Shown: in pieces, positions 42,218 to 52,554 of the stretch
How positions within the stretch are numbered: the first letter of the stretch is position 1
Layout of the letters: the number at the start of each line of letters is the position of its first letter
DNA from: Gammaproteobacteria bacterium
GTDB taxonomy: Bacteria > Pseudomonadota > Gammaproteobacteria > Poriferisulfidales > Oxydemutatoraceae
NCBI GenBank assembly: GCA_028817225.1
Contig: JAPPQC010000058.1
Coordinates: forward strand, 1 to 58,101
Length of the DNA stretch: 58,101 bases
Direction: 5' to 3'
Position numbers and translations under genes: made by a program
The notes under the pieces: generated by a model
What the model was told of the DNA's origin: nothing
Databases searched by the model: none
Seen by the model: only the letters and a program-made list of their open reading frames with translations

Positions 42218-42954
42218 GGCGCGCCGCCCGCCGCGCGGCGCGAGCGGTAACGGTAAAAATGCGCGCCGATGACATCTTCGGCCTGCTTGTAGCGTTCCTT
42301 TGCCTCCGCCGATGTCAGGTCGTGTATGCGTACATAAAACACGCACGGATAGGGCCGCACCTTGCGGTCGTTGGCGAACTCGTGAATCGGCTTCGTCACC
42401 CGCAGAAACTCGCGGTCGGAAATGCGCTTGCTGAACGGGAAGTCGGCCAGCGGCAGGCCGGCTTTCTCGTCGTGGTACTGCGTCGGCGGCGCGATGTCCT
42501 CCACCTGCATGCTCTTGTCGTAGATGTTCACATCAAACAAATACACCTGGCTGTATTGGCCCTGCTCGTCGGTCTCGTGCCAGCACGACGGGTCAATGCC
42601 CTTCTTCGCCGCCAGTTGCTCGATGGTCTCGGCCTGCTGCCTGCTTTGCTCCCGCAATTCCTTTCTGCTTTCAATCAGCAGGGCGATGGACTTGCGGTCG
42701 AGTTTCAGGTTCTCCGCCTGCAACATCAGCCGCAGCCGGTTCAGGCGCCCGGCCTCGCGCGACGCCACCTGCATTTCCTGCGCGTCGCTGCTGCCCGACA
42801 GCGCGGCGCCGTACAGCGCCGTCAGCAACAGCAGCAGCAGAAACAGCAGCAGGATGAACAGTTCCGCCACCGTCAGCCCCAGCACCAGGCCGCGGCGGTA
42901 CGAGCGCCCGCTTTGCAGCGCGGCGTTGAGCCGGTTATTGTCTGTATCCGACAC
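42214..42954 (-). CDS. MotB/ExbD-like single-pass membrane protein
   Basis: 246 residues: a short cytosolic N-terminus, one membrane helix (about 22-48, LVLGLTVAELFILLLFLLLL) containing a lone acidic residue Glu31, then a periplasmic coiled coil (about 58-115) and a globular C-terminal domain. A helix with one acid near its start is the mark of MotB/ExbD/ZorB stator subunits that pass protons. No OmpA peptidoglycan-binding signature is evident. It overlaps the MotA-like gene by 20 bp. Role inferred from architecture only. Confidence 0.65.
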   Translation of the reverse strand: MSDTDNNRLNAALQSGRSYRRGLVLGLTVAELFILLLFLLLLLLTALYGAALSGSSDAQEMQVASREAGRLNRLRLMLQAENLKLDRKSIALLIESRKELREQSRQQAETIEQLAAKKGIDPSCWHETDEQGQYSQVYLFDVNIYDKSMQVEDIAPPTQYHDEKAGLPLADFPFSKRISDREFLRVTKPIHEFANDRKVRPYPCVFYVRIHDLTSAEAKERYKQAEDVIGAHFYRYRSRRAAGGAP

Positions 42955-44242
42955 TGTCTATCTCCTTGCGGATGGCCTGCGCCGCGTCAAGGAGAGACTG
43001 GTGCACTTCCTGCACCATGACCCGCGAAGCGTCCAGGTGGCCCTGCATGCTCTGGCGAAAATCTTCCGACACCCGCACATGCCCCTGCACCTGCGATTCG
43101 CTGGTCTTCAGCGTCTCGGACAGTTGCCGCGAGGCCATCGCCATGTCTTCGCCGATGCCGGCAATGCGCTCGCCGAGGGTGGCGGTTTTGGCGGCGACCG
43201 TGTCAATGGACTGCGACAGCCTGCTGACATCCACATCCTGTATCATCTGGATGAATTCGTCCATGCGGTTGATCATCCGGGTTTCGGTCTCGACCACTTC
43301 CTGCACCGGCGACAGCGATTTTTTCAGCGTCTGCGCGAGTTCGCGGAATTCCTTGACGACGATGTCCGGGCTGCTTTCCAGCACCTTCAGCCGCTCGGAG
43401 AAGGCATCAAGCCGCTGCAGAAAAGTCGCCAGCGATTGGGTGGAGGCTTGCAGTTGCTGTTCCAGGCGGGTTCTCAGCGTGTCGCCGATTTCGTTGATCT
43501 TGCCTTCCAGTTGGCCGAAGGTTTCGTCGAGTTTCGCGGTGATGCCGCCGGGGCCGTCCACCAGCGTTCCCAGTTGGCTGGAAATCTGGTCCATCGCCGC
43601 CTGCGTGCGGGTGACCGTTTCCGTCACCCGCGCCTCCTGTTTCTCGAACGACGACTGGAGGCGGTCGGTGGTTTGTTCCAGCCTGGCCGCCGCGTCGTTG
43701 ATGTGGTCGCCGGCCAGGCGGCTGTTCTCCTGCAGCATCTCGTTGACTTCCGAGAACAACTGGCGCACCACCAGCAGGAACGCGCTGATGTCTTTCGACC
43801 ACTGGTACAACTCGGTGCGGAAATGCCCCATCGCCTTGCCGAGTTCGCGCCGCGCCTGGGTCTCGATGATGGTCAGGTCGGGCTGGAACGACTGGATGAC
43901 AACGCGGTAGAGTATGCCGAAGACGGTCGAGGACAGCGCGACGCCGAAACTGGTGACGACATCAAACACCTGCGCGCCGCCGGCGACGGCGAAGTCGTGC
44001 GTGTAGAGTGAATAGCCGAGGATGATCAGCGTGAACAGCAGGCCGAGATAATACAGGTTGTCGCCGGCGCGCTCGTTGCCGCGGTCATTGACCAGCGTGT
44101 GGATGAACAGCGCGGTCAGCACGGCAACCGCCCACGCCGCAGACGCCCAGGCGTATTCGGCGAAATAGTATTTGAGAATGAAGATGCCTGCGGCGGCGGC
44201 CACAAAAGCCGCGATAAAAACCGCTCTGTCTGAATTTTTCAT
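42935..44242 (-). CDS. MotA/ZorA-like membrane protein with long coiled-coil tail
   Basis: 435 residues with four membrane helices in the first 120 (about 7-27, 31-51, 62-82, 89-115). The last is VVTSFGVALSSTVFGILYRVVIQSF, reminiscent of the pore helix of MotA/ExbB/ZorA. The remaining 310 residues are an almost continuous coiled coil (LEQTTDRLQSSFEKQEARV and similar), as in the ZorA tail. The following gene is MotB-like with a charged helix. Together they resemble an ion-driven motor such as Zorya ZorAB without the recognised effector genes. ATG 44242 chosen; the annotation is by architecture. Confidence 0.65.
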   Translation of the reverse strand: MKNSDRAVFIAAFVAAAAGIFILKYYFAEYAWASAAWAVAVLTALFIHTLVNDRGNERAGDNLYYLGLLFTLIILGYSLYTHDFAVAGGAQVFDVVTSFGVALSSTVFGILYRVVIQSFQPDLTIIETQARRELGKAMGHFRTELYQWSKDISAFLLVVRQLFSEVNEMLQENSRLAGDHINDAAARLEQTTDRLQSSFEKQEARVTETVTRTQAAMDQISSQLGTLVDGPGGITAKLDETFGQLEGKINEIGDTLRTRLEQQLQASTQSLATFLQRLDAFSERLKVLESSPDIVVKEFRELAQTLKKSLSPVQEVVETETRMINRMDEFIQMIQDVDVSRLSQSIDTVAAKTATLGERIAGIGEDMAMASRQLSETLKTSESQVQGHVRVSEDFRQSMQGHLDASRVMVQEVHQSLLDAAQAIRKEIDSVGYRQ

Positions 44243-44370
44243 AGTCGGGAACCCGTTGTTGTGGAGTGGTGGCATATTATCAAAATTTGCGGGGAGCGGG
44301 GAAGGGAGTTGGCAGAGGCGGCAGGGGCAGGCCGGGGGCGCGGGCGGGCGGCGGCGGCGCAGGTGGTATC

Positions 44371-45327
44371 ATGGCGGGGCCGATGGCTTCCGGAAACGAT
44401 TCCCGACTGGCCGTTGATTTTTGCGGCCTGCGCTTCAGCACCCCGCTGGTTCTGCTGTCGGGCTGCGTCGGCTTTGGCGATGAATACACGCGCGTTGAGG
44501 GTTTCTCGCACGCCGATGTCGGCGCCGTCTGCCTGAAAGGGACGACGCTTGCGCCGCGAACCGGCAACGAACCGCACCGGCTGGCCGAGACGCCGGACGG
44601 CATGCTCAACGCCATCGGCCTGCAAAACCCGGGGGTGGATGCGCTGCTGGACGACATCCTGCCGGCGCTGGATTTCAGCGAGACGCGGTTTATCGCGAAT
44701 GTTTCCGGTTCAAGCGTCGAGGAATACCGCGAGATTGCGCGCCGCCTTGACGACTCGCCGGTTGACGCGATTGAAATCAACATCTCGTGCCCGAATGTGC
44801 GCGAGGGCGGCGTTGAATTCGGCAACCATCCCGAACCTTCGGCGCGGGTTGTCGCGGCGTGCCGCGCGGTGACGGACAAGGTGCTGATTACCAAGTTGTC
44901 GCCCAACCAGGCCGACATCGCCGACAACGCGCGCCGCTGCCTTGAAGCCGGCAGCGACGCCTTCGCCGTCATCAACACCGTCGCCGGCATGGCGATAGAC
45001 GCCGGCACACGCAGGCCGGTGCTCGGCAACAACCGCGGCGGCCTGTCCGGCCCGGCCATCAAGCCCGTCGCGCTGCTGAAAGTGTGGGAGGTGCACCAGG
45101 TGTGCAAGGCGCACGCGGCGCCCATCATCGGCCAGGGCGGCGTCACCTGCGGCCTCGACGCCATCGAATTCCTGATTGCCGGCGCCAGCGCCGTCGGCAT
45201 CGGCACCGGCCTGTTCTACGACCCCCTGCTGTGCCCGAAAATCAACCGCGAAATTGCGGATTATCTGGACGAACACGGCATTGAGAATGTGGCGGCACTG
45301 AGCGGGTCACTGGAGTTGAATGAGTGA
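44371..45327 (+). CDS. pyrD: Dihydroorotate dehydrogenase, class 1 type
   Basis: It oxidises dihydroorotate to orotate, feeding PyrE. The 318 residues contain the FMN-barrel segments STPLVLLSGCVGFGDEY, EINISCPNVREGG (active-site Cys, as in class 1; class 2 enzymes have Ser), TKLSPNQAD, INTVAGMAID and GQGGVTCGLDAIEFLIAGAS. There is no N-terminal membrane helix. AGGTGG lies 4 bases before ATG 44371. A class 1B enzyme would need a PyrK partner, not seen here. It is divergent from the motor-like operon. Confidence 0.88.
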   Translation: MAGPMASGNDSRLAVDFCGLRFSTPLVLLSGCVGFGDEYTRVEGFSHADVGAVCLKGTTLAPRTGNEPHRLAETPDGMLNAIGLQNPGVDALLDDILPALDFSETRFIANVSGSSVEEYREIARRLDDSPVDAIEINISCPNVREGGVEFGNHPEPSARVVAACRAVTDKVLITKLSPNQADIADNARRCLEAGSDAFAVINTVAGMAIDAGTRRPVLGNNRGGLSGPAIKPVALLKVWEVHQVCKAHAAPIIGQGGVTCGLDAIEFLIAGASAVGIGTGLFYDPLLCPKINREIADYLDEHGIENVAALSGSLELNE

Positions 45328-45497
45328 GGGGGGTGGGGGGAGCGGGTGGCGAGCGAAGGCGTCGGGGGGTGCGCGCGGGCTGCCGGGGTGCCGGGGTTGA
45401 ACGGGTGATGACGGCGCGGGAAGGGGCGGCCATGCCTGTTGTTCAAGCCATGATTTGCCGTTCGTCGGAAAGCGGGCATTTGCGGCCACGCAGGCAA

Positions 45498-45503
45498 TAT
45501 AAT
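45498..45503 (+). promoter_or_regulatory. TATAAT element before the solitary methyltransferase
   Basis: A perfect -10 hexamer implies transcription starting near 45510, which favours translation from ATG 45535 rather than 45511. The rest of the gap (45328-45497) is G-rich with several runs of five or six G. Confidence 0.45.
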
Positions 45504-45534
45504 CAGCCTTATGGGAAGCAGCAGGCCCACAAAC

Positions 45535-46533
45535 ATGGTGAACGATGATGCACAAAACGGCCACTTGCCGGGAGTCGGCAAGTTGAACGCCAAGCGCGAA
45601 CGCGGGCAGTTTTATACGGTGGCGAACCCGTTTGAGCACGGGGCTTTCCGGAAGTGGGCGAAGGAGTCCGGCCTGCCCGACGCCTGTGTGCTGGAACCGT
45701 TTGCCGGCGAGAACAGTCTGATAAAGCACTTGTCCGACATCGGGTTGTGCAATGATTATCAATCGTTCGACATCACCCCGAACGCGCCGGAAGTGCGCGA
45801 GAGGGACACGCTGAAAAGTTTCCCGACGGGCTACGATGTCTGTGTTACCAACCCCCCGTGGCTTGCCCGCAACAGCGCCACGGCGCGGGGGCTGGAGTAT
45901 CCATTCACGGTGCATGACGACATCTACAAATTCTCGCTGGAGAAATGTCTTGACCATTGCGGATACATCGCCGCGTTGATACCGGAGTCTTTCATCCGGG
46001 CGCGGTTGTTTCAGGACCGGTTGCAGGCGTTTGTGTCGCTGACGGCGCAACTGTTCTCGGAGACCACCCATCCGGTGGGGCTGGCCCTGTTTGTGCCGTA
46101 TGCGTGCGACGATGTCGTCGTCTATTCGGGAGCGCGCAAAATCGGCACGCTGGCGCGGATTGAGGCCTGCCGGCCACAACCGACCTACAAGCGCAACATC
46201 GTGTTCAACGCCCCGGACGGAAACCTGGGGCTGATTGCGCTGGACAACACCAAAGGCCCTTCCATCCGGTTTTGCGATGTGGATGAACTGGCCGGTTACG
46301 AGGTGAAAAACCACGGCAGGCACATCACCAAACTGCATGTCTCCGGCCAGTTGATGATAGACAAATACAACACTTTCATCGGCGAATTCCGCGAGAAAAC
46401 GGGCGATGTGCTGCTGACCTGCTACCGGGGGTTGCGCAAGGACGGAAAATATCGCAGACGGCTGGACTGGCAGTTGGCGAGGGGGATTATTGAAACGGAG
46501 GCGGGGATGTGGAGAGGCCAGGCAGGTCGCTGA
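45535..46533 (+). CDS. Solitary N6-adenine DNA methyltransferase
   Basis: The 332-residue protein has RGQFYT near the N-terminus, SAM-binding motif I VLEPFAGENSLI, and catalytic motif IV TNPPWL (N-P-P-W), the gamma-class adenine methylase signature. GYIAALIPESFIRARLFQDR follows as motif VI-like. No restriction gene is adjacent, so it is an orphan or a remnant of a type II system. The start is 45535 by promoter position and GCAGG upstream, or 45511. A terminator for the opposite strand follows. Confidence 0.82.
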   Translation: MVNDDAQNGHLPGVGKLNAKRERGQFYTVANPFEHGAFRKWAKESGLPDACVLEPFAGENSLIKHLSDIGLCNDYQSFDITPNAPEVRERDTLKSFPTGYDVCVTNPPWLARNSATARGLEYPFTVHDDIYKFSLEKCLDHCGYIAALIPESFIRARLFQDRLQAFVSLTAQLFSETTHPVGLALFVPYACDDVVVYSGARKIGTLARIEACRPQPTYKRNIVFNAPDGNLGLIALDNTKGPSIRFCDVDELAGYEVKNHGRHITKLHVSGQLMIDKYNTFIGEFREKTGDVLLTCYRGLRKDGKYRRRLDWQLARGIIETEAGMWRGQAGR

Positions 46534-46575
46534 ATTAGAAGACACTGAACACGGGCGTCAAATTCTTCAAGATAT

Positions 46576-46610
46576 AAAAAGCCCCCAGGACCCGCGAAGG
46601 GCCGAGGGGG
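46576..46610 (-). terminator. Rho-independent terminator of the glnA-ntrBC-fucosyltransferase unit
   Basis: On the minus strand CCCCC (46610-46606) pairs with GGGGG (46586-46582), with an inner GGCCC/GGGTC stem and TTCGC loop, followed by C and five T (46580-46576). It lies about 105 bp after the fucosyltransferase stop and may be the original terminator of the ntr operon. Confidence 0.75.
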
Positions 46611-46696
46611 TGTTAATCGGGTTGCGTTGCGCGCGAAGCAGTTGTCTGCGGCAGGGTTCCAGTCTGTCTGCATCCGCCTGTTTTGTCAAGCGGGTT

Positions 46697-46770
46697 CGAC
46701 CGTGAACAGAAACATCAATCCGCCCCCAACTCCCGCATTTTTTTGGTGATGGTGTTGCGGTCCCAGTCGA
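46697..46770 (-). repeat. Copy of the ntrC 3' end, fused to the fucosyltransferase
   Basis: 46715-46770 matches 47754-47809 at 52 of 56 bases, and weaker similarity continues past the stop codon to 46697 (47735 in the other copy). Both copies are in the same orientation and reading frame. Confidence 0.93.
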
Positions 46771-47662
46771 TTCCGCGCCAGGATTCGGGGCATAAATCTT
46801 TTGTGTTGAAATCCTTGTATTTAGGGCCGAACCAGATGTCCGGGTAATACACTTTCTTGCCATCACTGCCATCAAGATACGCGCCCCACCAGCTGAAAGT
46901 GCTGTTTGCGATGACATGATGGCGGCACAGGGCCATTGCCAGCATTTGTTCCCAATCTGCCAGTTGGCCGTTGATTTTCTCGAAAGTCATGTTGGGAAAC
47001 AATTCCCTCAATGCGGGAATCTTGCGGGACATGATGTCTCTGTCTTTGTCTTCGCAAAAACACAGCACATTCCATGAATCTTTTTCGGTGTCTTTGGCCA
47101 GTTGAGACAATGCGCGCTGATAATACTCAATCGGCATGACCGGATGATAATCTTTCAGCGGTTCATAGTCGCCTATCCGGAAATGAAGACTTGCGGTGTT
47201 GTCATAGTCGTACGATGTCTTCCGGAGTATTTCATTTTCAAGCGATTCCAGTTCAAGCAAACGAAAAATACCGGATTTGTATCGGTCAAAATACCTGTAC
47301 GACTGGAAATACCCGACCATTTTTACATCGCCCCGCGCCGCAAAGCGGGGAATCGGAACATAGTGGTAGTGAGCCTCACGAAAAACCCTTTGTCTTGCAG
47401 GCGAAACATTCACAAGCCGTTTCAGCAGTTTGTGAACCTTCCAGCGCGCTGTTCTGATCATCGTCGGCTGTTCCAGCACCGGTTTCAATGACCGGAAAAT
47501 ACTGTTCCAGTACGCCGTTTTGCGGGGGCCTCTTATTTCTGTCTCAAGAAAATAGGGGCATTCCTGATGCAATGCATATCCAAGAAGGGCAAATATCTGG
47601 AACAACTGGTTGCCCAAGCCCCCCATCATCTGGATTGTGACTCTGCCGGGCTTTTGATGCAT
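46715..47662 (-). CDS. Alpha-1,2-fucosyltransferase-like protein (GT11) with an NtrC-derived tail
   Basis: 315 residues of the GT11 family: MMGGLGNQLFQIFALLGYAL at the N-terminus, the GDP-fucose site SLHFRIGDY (HxRxGD) and NSTFSWWGAYL. It would add fucose to a surface glycan. Family sequence ends at about LCPESWRGI; then come [15 protein letters not shown], which is the NtrC C-terminal helix ([15 protein letters not shown]), encoded by a duplicated ntrC 3' end. Start ATG 47662 with GGAG upstream; a TTG at 47680 is possible. It is less GC-rich than ntrC and lies 91 bp after it on the same strand, so it may be read from the glnA promoter. Confidence 0.9.
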   Translation of the reverse strand: MHQKPGRVTIQMMGGLGNQLFQIFALLGYALHQECPYFLETEIRGPRKTAYWNSIFRSLKPVLEQPTMIRTARWKVHKLLKRLVNVSPARQRVFREAHYHYVPIPRFAARGDVKMVGYFQSYRYFDRYKSGIFRLLELESLENEILRKTSYDYDNTASLHFRIGDYEPLKDYHPVMPIEYYQRALSQLAKDTEKDSWNVLCFCEDKDRDIMSRKIPALRELFPNMTFEKINGQLADWEQMLAMALCRHHVIANSTFSWWGAYLDGSDGKKVYYPDIWFGPKYKDFNTKDLCPESWRGIDWDRNTITKKMRELGAD

Positions 47663-47734
47663 CAAGTTTGTTTTCTCCAATCGGCGGGCGGTTGTGCCGC
47701 CTGTTGGATGGGCGGGTGCAGCCGTGAAGCGCTG

Positions 47735-47809
47735 CGACCGGGGAACACACCCCTCAATCCACCCCCAACTCCTGCATTTTTTTGGTGATGGTGTTGCGGC
47801 CCCAGCCGA
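47735..47809 (-). repeat. Original ntrC 3' end copy of the duplication
   Basis: The parental copy: it encodes [16 protein letters not shown], the expected helix-turn-helix terminus of NtrC, plus about 20 bp of downstream flank also recognisable beyond the fucosyltransferase stop. Confidence 0.93.
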
Positions 47810-49154
47810 GGAGGGTGGCGGCTTCGCGTCTTTTGCCGGCGGTTTTTCTGAGGGCGGCTTTCAGCAGGGTGCGTTCAAACATCGGGCGCAGTTCGTCGAG
47901 CACGGCGGCGGCGCCGGGTTGGGACAGGCGTTCGTCGGCCCATGTCGCCAGTTCCCTTGTCCATTCCGCCTCGTTGTCCGGGTTGCGCGCGGCGGCGGTC
48001 AGTTCCTTTGGCAGGTCCTGCATCTGCACGGCCTTGCCGACGGTCATGACGGTCAGCCAGGTGCAGACATTGCGGACCTGGCGCACATTGCCCTTCCACG
48101 GCAGGCCCTGCAGGTAGGCCATCACCTCCGGTGTCACGGTCTTCTCTTCGGCGCCGAGTTGTCCGGCGGCGTCGGCCATGAAATGCGTTACCAGGCTGGG
48201 AATGTCGTCGCGCCTTTCGCTCAGCGGCGGCATTTCAATGCGAATCACATTCAGCCGGTGCCACAGGTCTTCGCGGAAAAGTCCGTCGGCAACCCACTGT
48301 TCCAGGTTGCGGTGCGTCGCGCAGATAATCCGCACATCCACCTTGATGGAGGTGCGCCCGCCGATGCGGTAGAAACTGCCGTCTTCCAGCACGCGCAGCA
48401 ACTTGCTTTGCAGCGTGACGGGCATGTCGCCGATCTCGTCGAGAAACAGGATGCCGGTGTCGGCCTGCTCAAAGCGCCCCGGGTGGCGCGCCTGCGCGCC
48501 GGTGAACGCGCCCTTCTCGTAGCCGAACAATTCGGACTCCAGCAGGTCGTGCGGAATTGCCGAACTGTTGATGGCGACAAACGGCTTGTCGGAGCGCGAA
48601 CTGTGCTGGTGCAGTGCGCGCGCAATCAACTCCTTGCCGGTGCCGGACTCGCCGGTAATCAGCACGGTGATGTCGGAGCGCGCGGCGCGCCCGACGATCT
48701 TGAAGACTTCCTGCATCGCCGGCGTCGCGCCGATGATTTCCGATGTCGGGGGAGGCGCGCCGTCGCCGTCGCTGTCGCGTCCGCGCGCGCAGGCGCGGCG
48801 CGCAACCTCGATGACTTCATCAAGATCAAGCGGTTTCGGCAGGTATTCAAACGCGCCGCCCTTGTACGAATCAATCGCGTTTTCCAGGTCCGAATGTGCG
48901 GTCATGATGACGACGGGCAGTTCCGGGTCGCGGCTTCGCACCTCGCGCAGAAACTCGAAGCCGTCCATGTTTGGCATGCGGATGTCGGCGATGACCGCGT
49001 CCGGGCTTGCATCGCCGTGCGCGCCGAGCGCGTCGAGCGCGCCTTGCGCCGAGTCGAAGCCGGTGGGGTTCATGCCGGCTTTCAGAAACGCCTGTTCCAG
49101 CACCCAGCGCAGCGACTGGTCGTCGTCCACTATCCAGATGTCGGCGCCGCCCAT
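47754..49154 (-). CDS. glnG: Nitrogen regulation response regulator NtrC
   Basis: Sigma-54-dependent activator of nitrogen genes. The 466 residues comprise a receiver domain ([18 protein letters not shown]; phospho-acceptor Asp in [12 protein letters not shown]), an AAA+ domain (Walker A GESGTGKE, the sigma-54 contact loop [11 protein letters not shown], Walker [13 protein letters not shown]) and a Fis-type HTH ([24 protein letters not shown]). Start 49154 with GGAG 7 bases upstream. It follows ntrB by 25 bp. Its 3' end has been duplicated downstream as the tail of the fucosyltransferase. Confidence 0.96.
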   Translation of the reverse strand: MGGADIWIVDDDQSLRWVLEQAFLKAGMNPTGFDSAQGALDALGAHGDASPDAVIADIRMPNMDGFEFLREVRSRDPELPVVIMTAHSDLENAIDSYKGGAFEYLPKPLDLDEVIEVARRACARGRDSDGDGAPPPTSEIIGATPAMQEVFKIVGRAARSDITVLITGESGTGKELIARALHQHSSRSDKPFVAINSSAIPHDLLESELFGYEKGAFTGAQARHPGRFEQADTGILFLDEIGDMPVTLQSKLLRVLEDGSFYRIGGRTSIKVDVRIICATHRNLEQWVADGLFREDLWHRLNVIRIEMPPLSERRDDIPSLVTHFMADAAGQLGAEEKTVTPEVMAYLQGLPWKGNVRQVRNVCTWLTVMTVGKAVQMQDLPKELTAAARNPDNEAEWTRELATWADERLSQPGAAAVLDELRPMFERTLLKAALRKTAGKRREAATLLGWGRNTITKKMQELGVD

Positions 49155-49179
49155 GCTCAACTCCGTGTTCAACCCGTGC

Positions 49180-50265
49180 TCAGCCCGTGGCGGGCGCCGC
49201 CGCCTGCCCCTCAATCGGCCCATCCATCGGCCCGTCAATAGGCAGGATCACACTGAACTCAGTCCGCCCAGGCTGCGAGTCCCACTCAATCAAGCCGCCG
49301 TGCCGGCTGACGGCGGACTGTGCAATCGGCAAGCCCAGGCCGCTGCCATGTTCGCGGTCGGACACCAGCGGGTAGAACATGCGTTCGGCGATGTCGTCGT
49401 TGATGCCGGCGCCGTCGTCGGCGATGGCGGCGCGCGCCACCAGCGGGTGCCTCCTGGAGTTGATCACAAACTGCCTTTCAACGCGGCTCTTGATGGTGAT
49501 GCAGCCGCTGTCGCCGACGGCTTGCAGCGCGTTGCGGGCGATGTTCATGAACGCCTGCACCAGCAGGTTCTTGTCGGCGTGCAGCAGCGGAATGCTGGGG
49601 TCGTAGTCGCGTTCAAGGCGCACCGACGGCGGCGCCTCGGCCTGCAACAGCAGATAAACCCGCTCCAGCGCCTCGTGCAAATTCACCTGCCCAAGATGCG
49701 GCGGCTTGTTCGGCCCCAGCAGGCCGTCCACCAGGTCGCGCAGGCGGTCCACCTCGCTGATGATGACGCGGGTGTATTCGCGCAGGTCGTCGTCGGGGAG
49801 TTCGCGGTCAAGCAGTTGCGCCGCGCCGCGGATGCCGCTCAGCGGGTTCTTGACCTCATGGGCAATCTCGCGCCACATCGCGCGCAGCGCCTGCTGGCGG
49901 TTAAGCCAGTCTTCCTCGCGGCGGATTTGCAGTTGGCGGTCGAGACGCACCATCTCCATCACCACGCCGCGCGATTCATCAAGCGGCGTGACAGTGCAGT
50001 CCACGACCGTCTCGCAGCCCGGCTCCAGGTGCAGTTTCAGCGCGTGTTCGGTGCAGGCGACGCCGCTGCCCAGCGCCTCTTCCGAACGCCGCGTCAGCGC
50101 CGCGCCGTTGTCGCCGAACAATTCGTCCACCGAACAGCCGAGACAGCGGCGCGCGCTGTTGCCGAGCAGGTCCTCGGCGGCGGGGTTCAGAAACAGCAGT
50201 TTCAGGCGCCGGTCAAACATCAGCACCGACGCCGACAGCTGCTTCAACAGGTCTGCTTCGTTCAT
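49180..50265 (-). CDS. glnL: Nitrogen regulation sensor histidine kinase NtrB
   Basis: Cytosolic kinase/phosphatase that controls NtrC in response to PII. The 361 residues have an N-terminal PAS domain (MFDRRLKLLFLNPAAEDLLG), the phospho-His in EIAHEVKNPLSGIRGAAQLL, and the ATP-binding domain with NLLVQAFMNIARNALQA, IADDGAGINDD and GSGLGLPIAQSAVSRHGG. The start at 50265 gives MNEADLLKQL. It lies between glnA (83-bp gap) and ntrC, the classical glnALG order. Confidence 0.95.
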   Translation of the reverse strand: MNEADLLKQLSASVLMFDRRLKLLFLNPAAEDLLGNSARRCLGCSVDELFGDNGAALTRRSEEALGSGVACTEHALKLHLEPGCETVVDCTVTPLDESRGVVMEMVRLDRQLQIRREEDWLNRQQALRAMWREIAHEVKNPLSGIRGAAQLLDRELPDDDLREYTRVIISEVDRLRDLVDGLLGPNKPPHLGQVNLHEALERVYLLLQAEAPPSVRLERDYDPSIPLLHADKNLLVQAFMNIARNALQAVGDSGCITIKSRVERQFVINSRRHPLVARAAIADDGAGINDDIAERMFYPLVSDREHGSGLGLPIAQSAVSRHGGLIEWDSQPGRTEFSVILPIDGPMDGPIEGQAAAPATG

Positions 50266-50348
50266 CGCAACACCGGCGCCGGCAACCGCCCCGGCAAATC
50301 CGCCTCGTTCACCGCCGCGCCCCGGCCTGCCGCCCGGCGCGGCGGCGC

Positions 50349-51758
<1,410 letters not shown>

Positions 51759-51860
51759 TGTATTCCTTGAATTTGGGTGGTGTTATTGGGACAGGGTTGT
51801 GGTTTTGTGTATCAGCGTGTCGGGGGATGGGAACGGAATTCCTCCCGCTACTGGATATAA

Positions 51861-51875
51861 GCGAAAATCATGCCA
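51861..51875 (-). promoter_or_regulatory. Sigma-54 promoter of glnA
   Basis: On the minus strand TGGCATGATTTTCGC matches the -24/-12 consensus TGGCACG-N4-TTGC with two mismatches and exact GG-to-GC spacing. The start point would be near 51850, leaving a leader of about 90 bases. Confidence 0.82.
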
Positions 51876-51916
51876 CACGGCTTGTGGCCGCTGCGCGGGC
51901 GGATAGCGGTATTTTT

Positions 51917-51964
51917 TGCACTTCTGTCGTGCATGTTTCCCCCAAAGCGCACAATGATAGTGCA
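51917..51964 (-). promoter_or_regulatory. Two NtrC-type binding sites upstream of glnA
   Basis: TGCAC-N7-GTGCA at 51917-51933 and CGCAC-N7-GTGCA at 51948-51964 fit the NtrC operator (TGCACC-N5-GGTGCA). Their centres are 31 bp apart, three helical turns, and lie about 75 and 106 bp before the predicted start. Confidence 0.82.
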
Positions 51965-51981
51965 TTTAGGGGAAAGGTCAA

Positions 51982-52554
51982 TCAGCGCCCCGTCAGCAGC
52001 GTCTCAATGCCGTGCTCTTTCAGCGTGCGGCGTGCGGCATCGGCGGGCGCCAGACGCGAATACGGGCCGAGCCAGACGCGGTACCAATCGGCGCCATCCA
52101 CGCGGAACAACTGCACCTCGGCCTTGTAGCCCATGTCGGTCAGTTTCTGTTTCTGCCGTTCGGCGCGCGCCGGGGTTCTGAACGCGCCGGCCTGCAGGAT
52201 GTATTTGCCCAACTGCGGCTTGCTGGACGGTTCGGCGCCGTCCGGCGCCGGTTGTTCCGGGATGATCAGTTTGAAGTCGGGCAGCAGCGTGAAAAAGTCG
52301 TATTCAAGTGCGTCGTTGGCGGTGTCGGCGGCGGGCTGCGCTTCGGCGGGCGCGTCGGCGGGCGCGTCCGCTGAAACGAGCATCTGCTGAAAGTGCAGAT
52401 GAACGCCGAAGGCGGCGGAAAGCCCCAGCCCCAGCGCCAGCCCGAAAATCAGCCCGGCGATGAAGCGCAAACGCCCGGCGGGGCCAGGCGTGGCCGCGGC
52501 GCCTGCGGGGCGCGCCGCTCTTTTGTAGTCGTTGTAGTCGCGGCGCGAGGTCAC
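51982..52554 (-). CDS. SPOR-domain cell-division protein (FtsN-like position after argS)
   Basis: 190 residues with a cytosolic N-terminus (MTSRRDYNDYKRAARPAG), one membrane helix (about 28-48), an Ala/Pro-rich periplasmic linker and a C-terminal SPOR domain (YILQAGAFRTPARAERQKQK to WYRVWLGPYSRL) that binds denuded septal peptidoglycan. Start is a GTG at 52554 that overlaps the argS stop (GTGA); this argS-SPOR coupling is common in gammaproteobacteria. Its stop lies 17 bp from the NtrC sites of glnA. Confidence 0.88.
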   Translation of the reverse strand: MTSRRDYNDYKRAARPAGAAATPGPAGRLRFIAGLIFGLALGLGLSAAFGVHLHFQQMLVSADAPADAPAEAQPAADTANDALEYDFFTLLPDFKLIIPEQPAPDGAEPSSKPQLGKYILQAGAFRTPARAERQKQKLTDMGYKAEVQLFRVDGADWYRVWLGPYSRLAPADAARRTLKEHGIETLLTGR

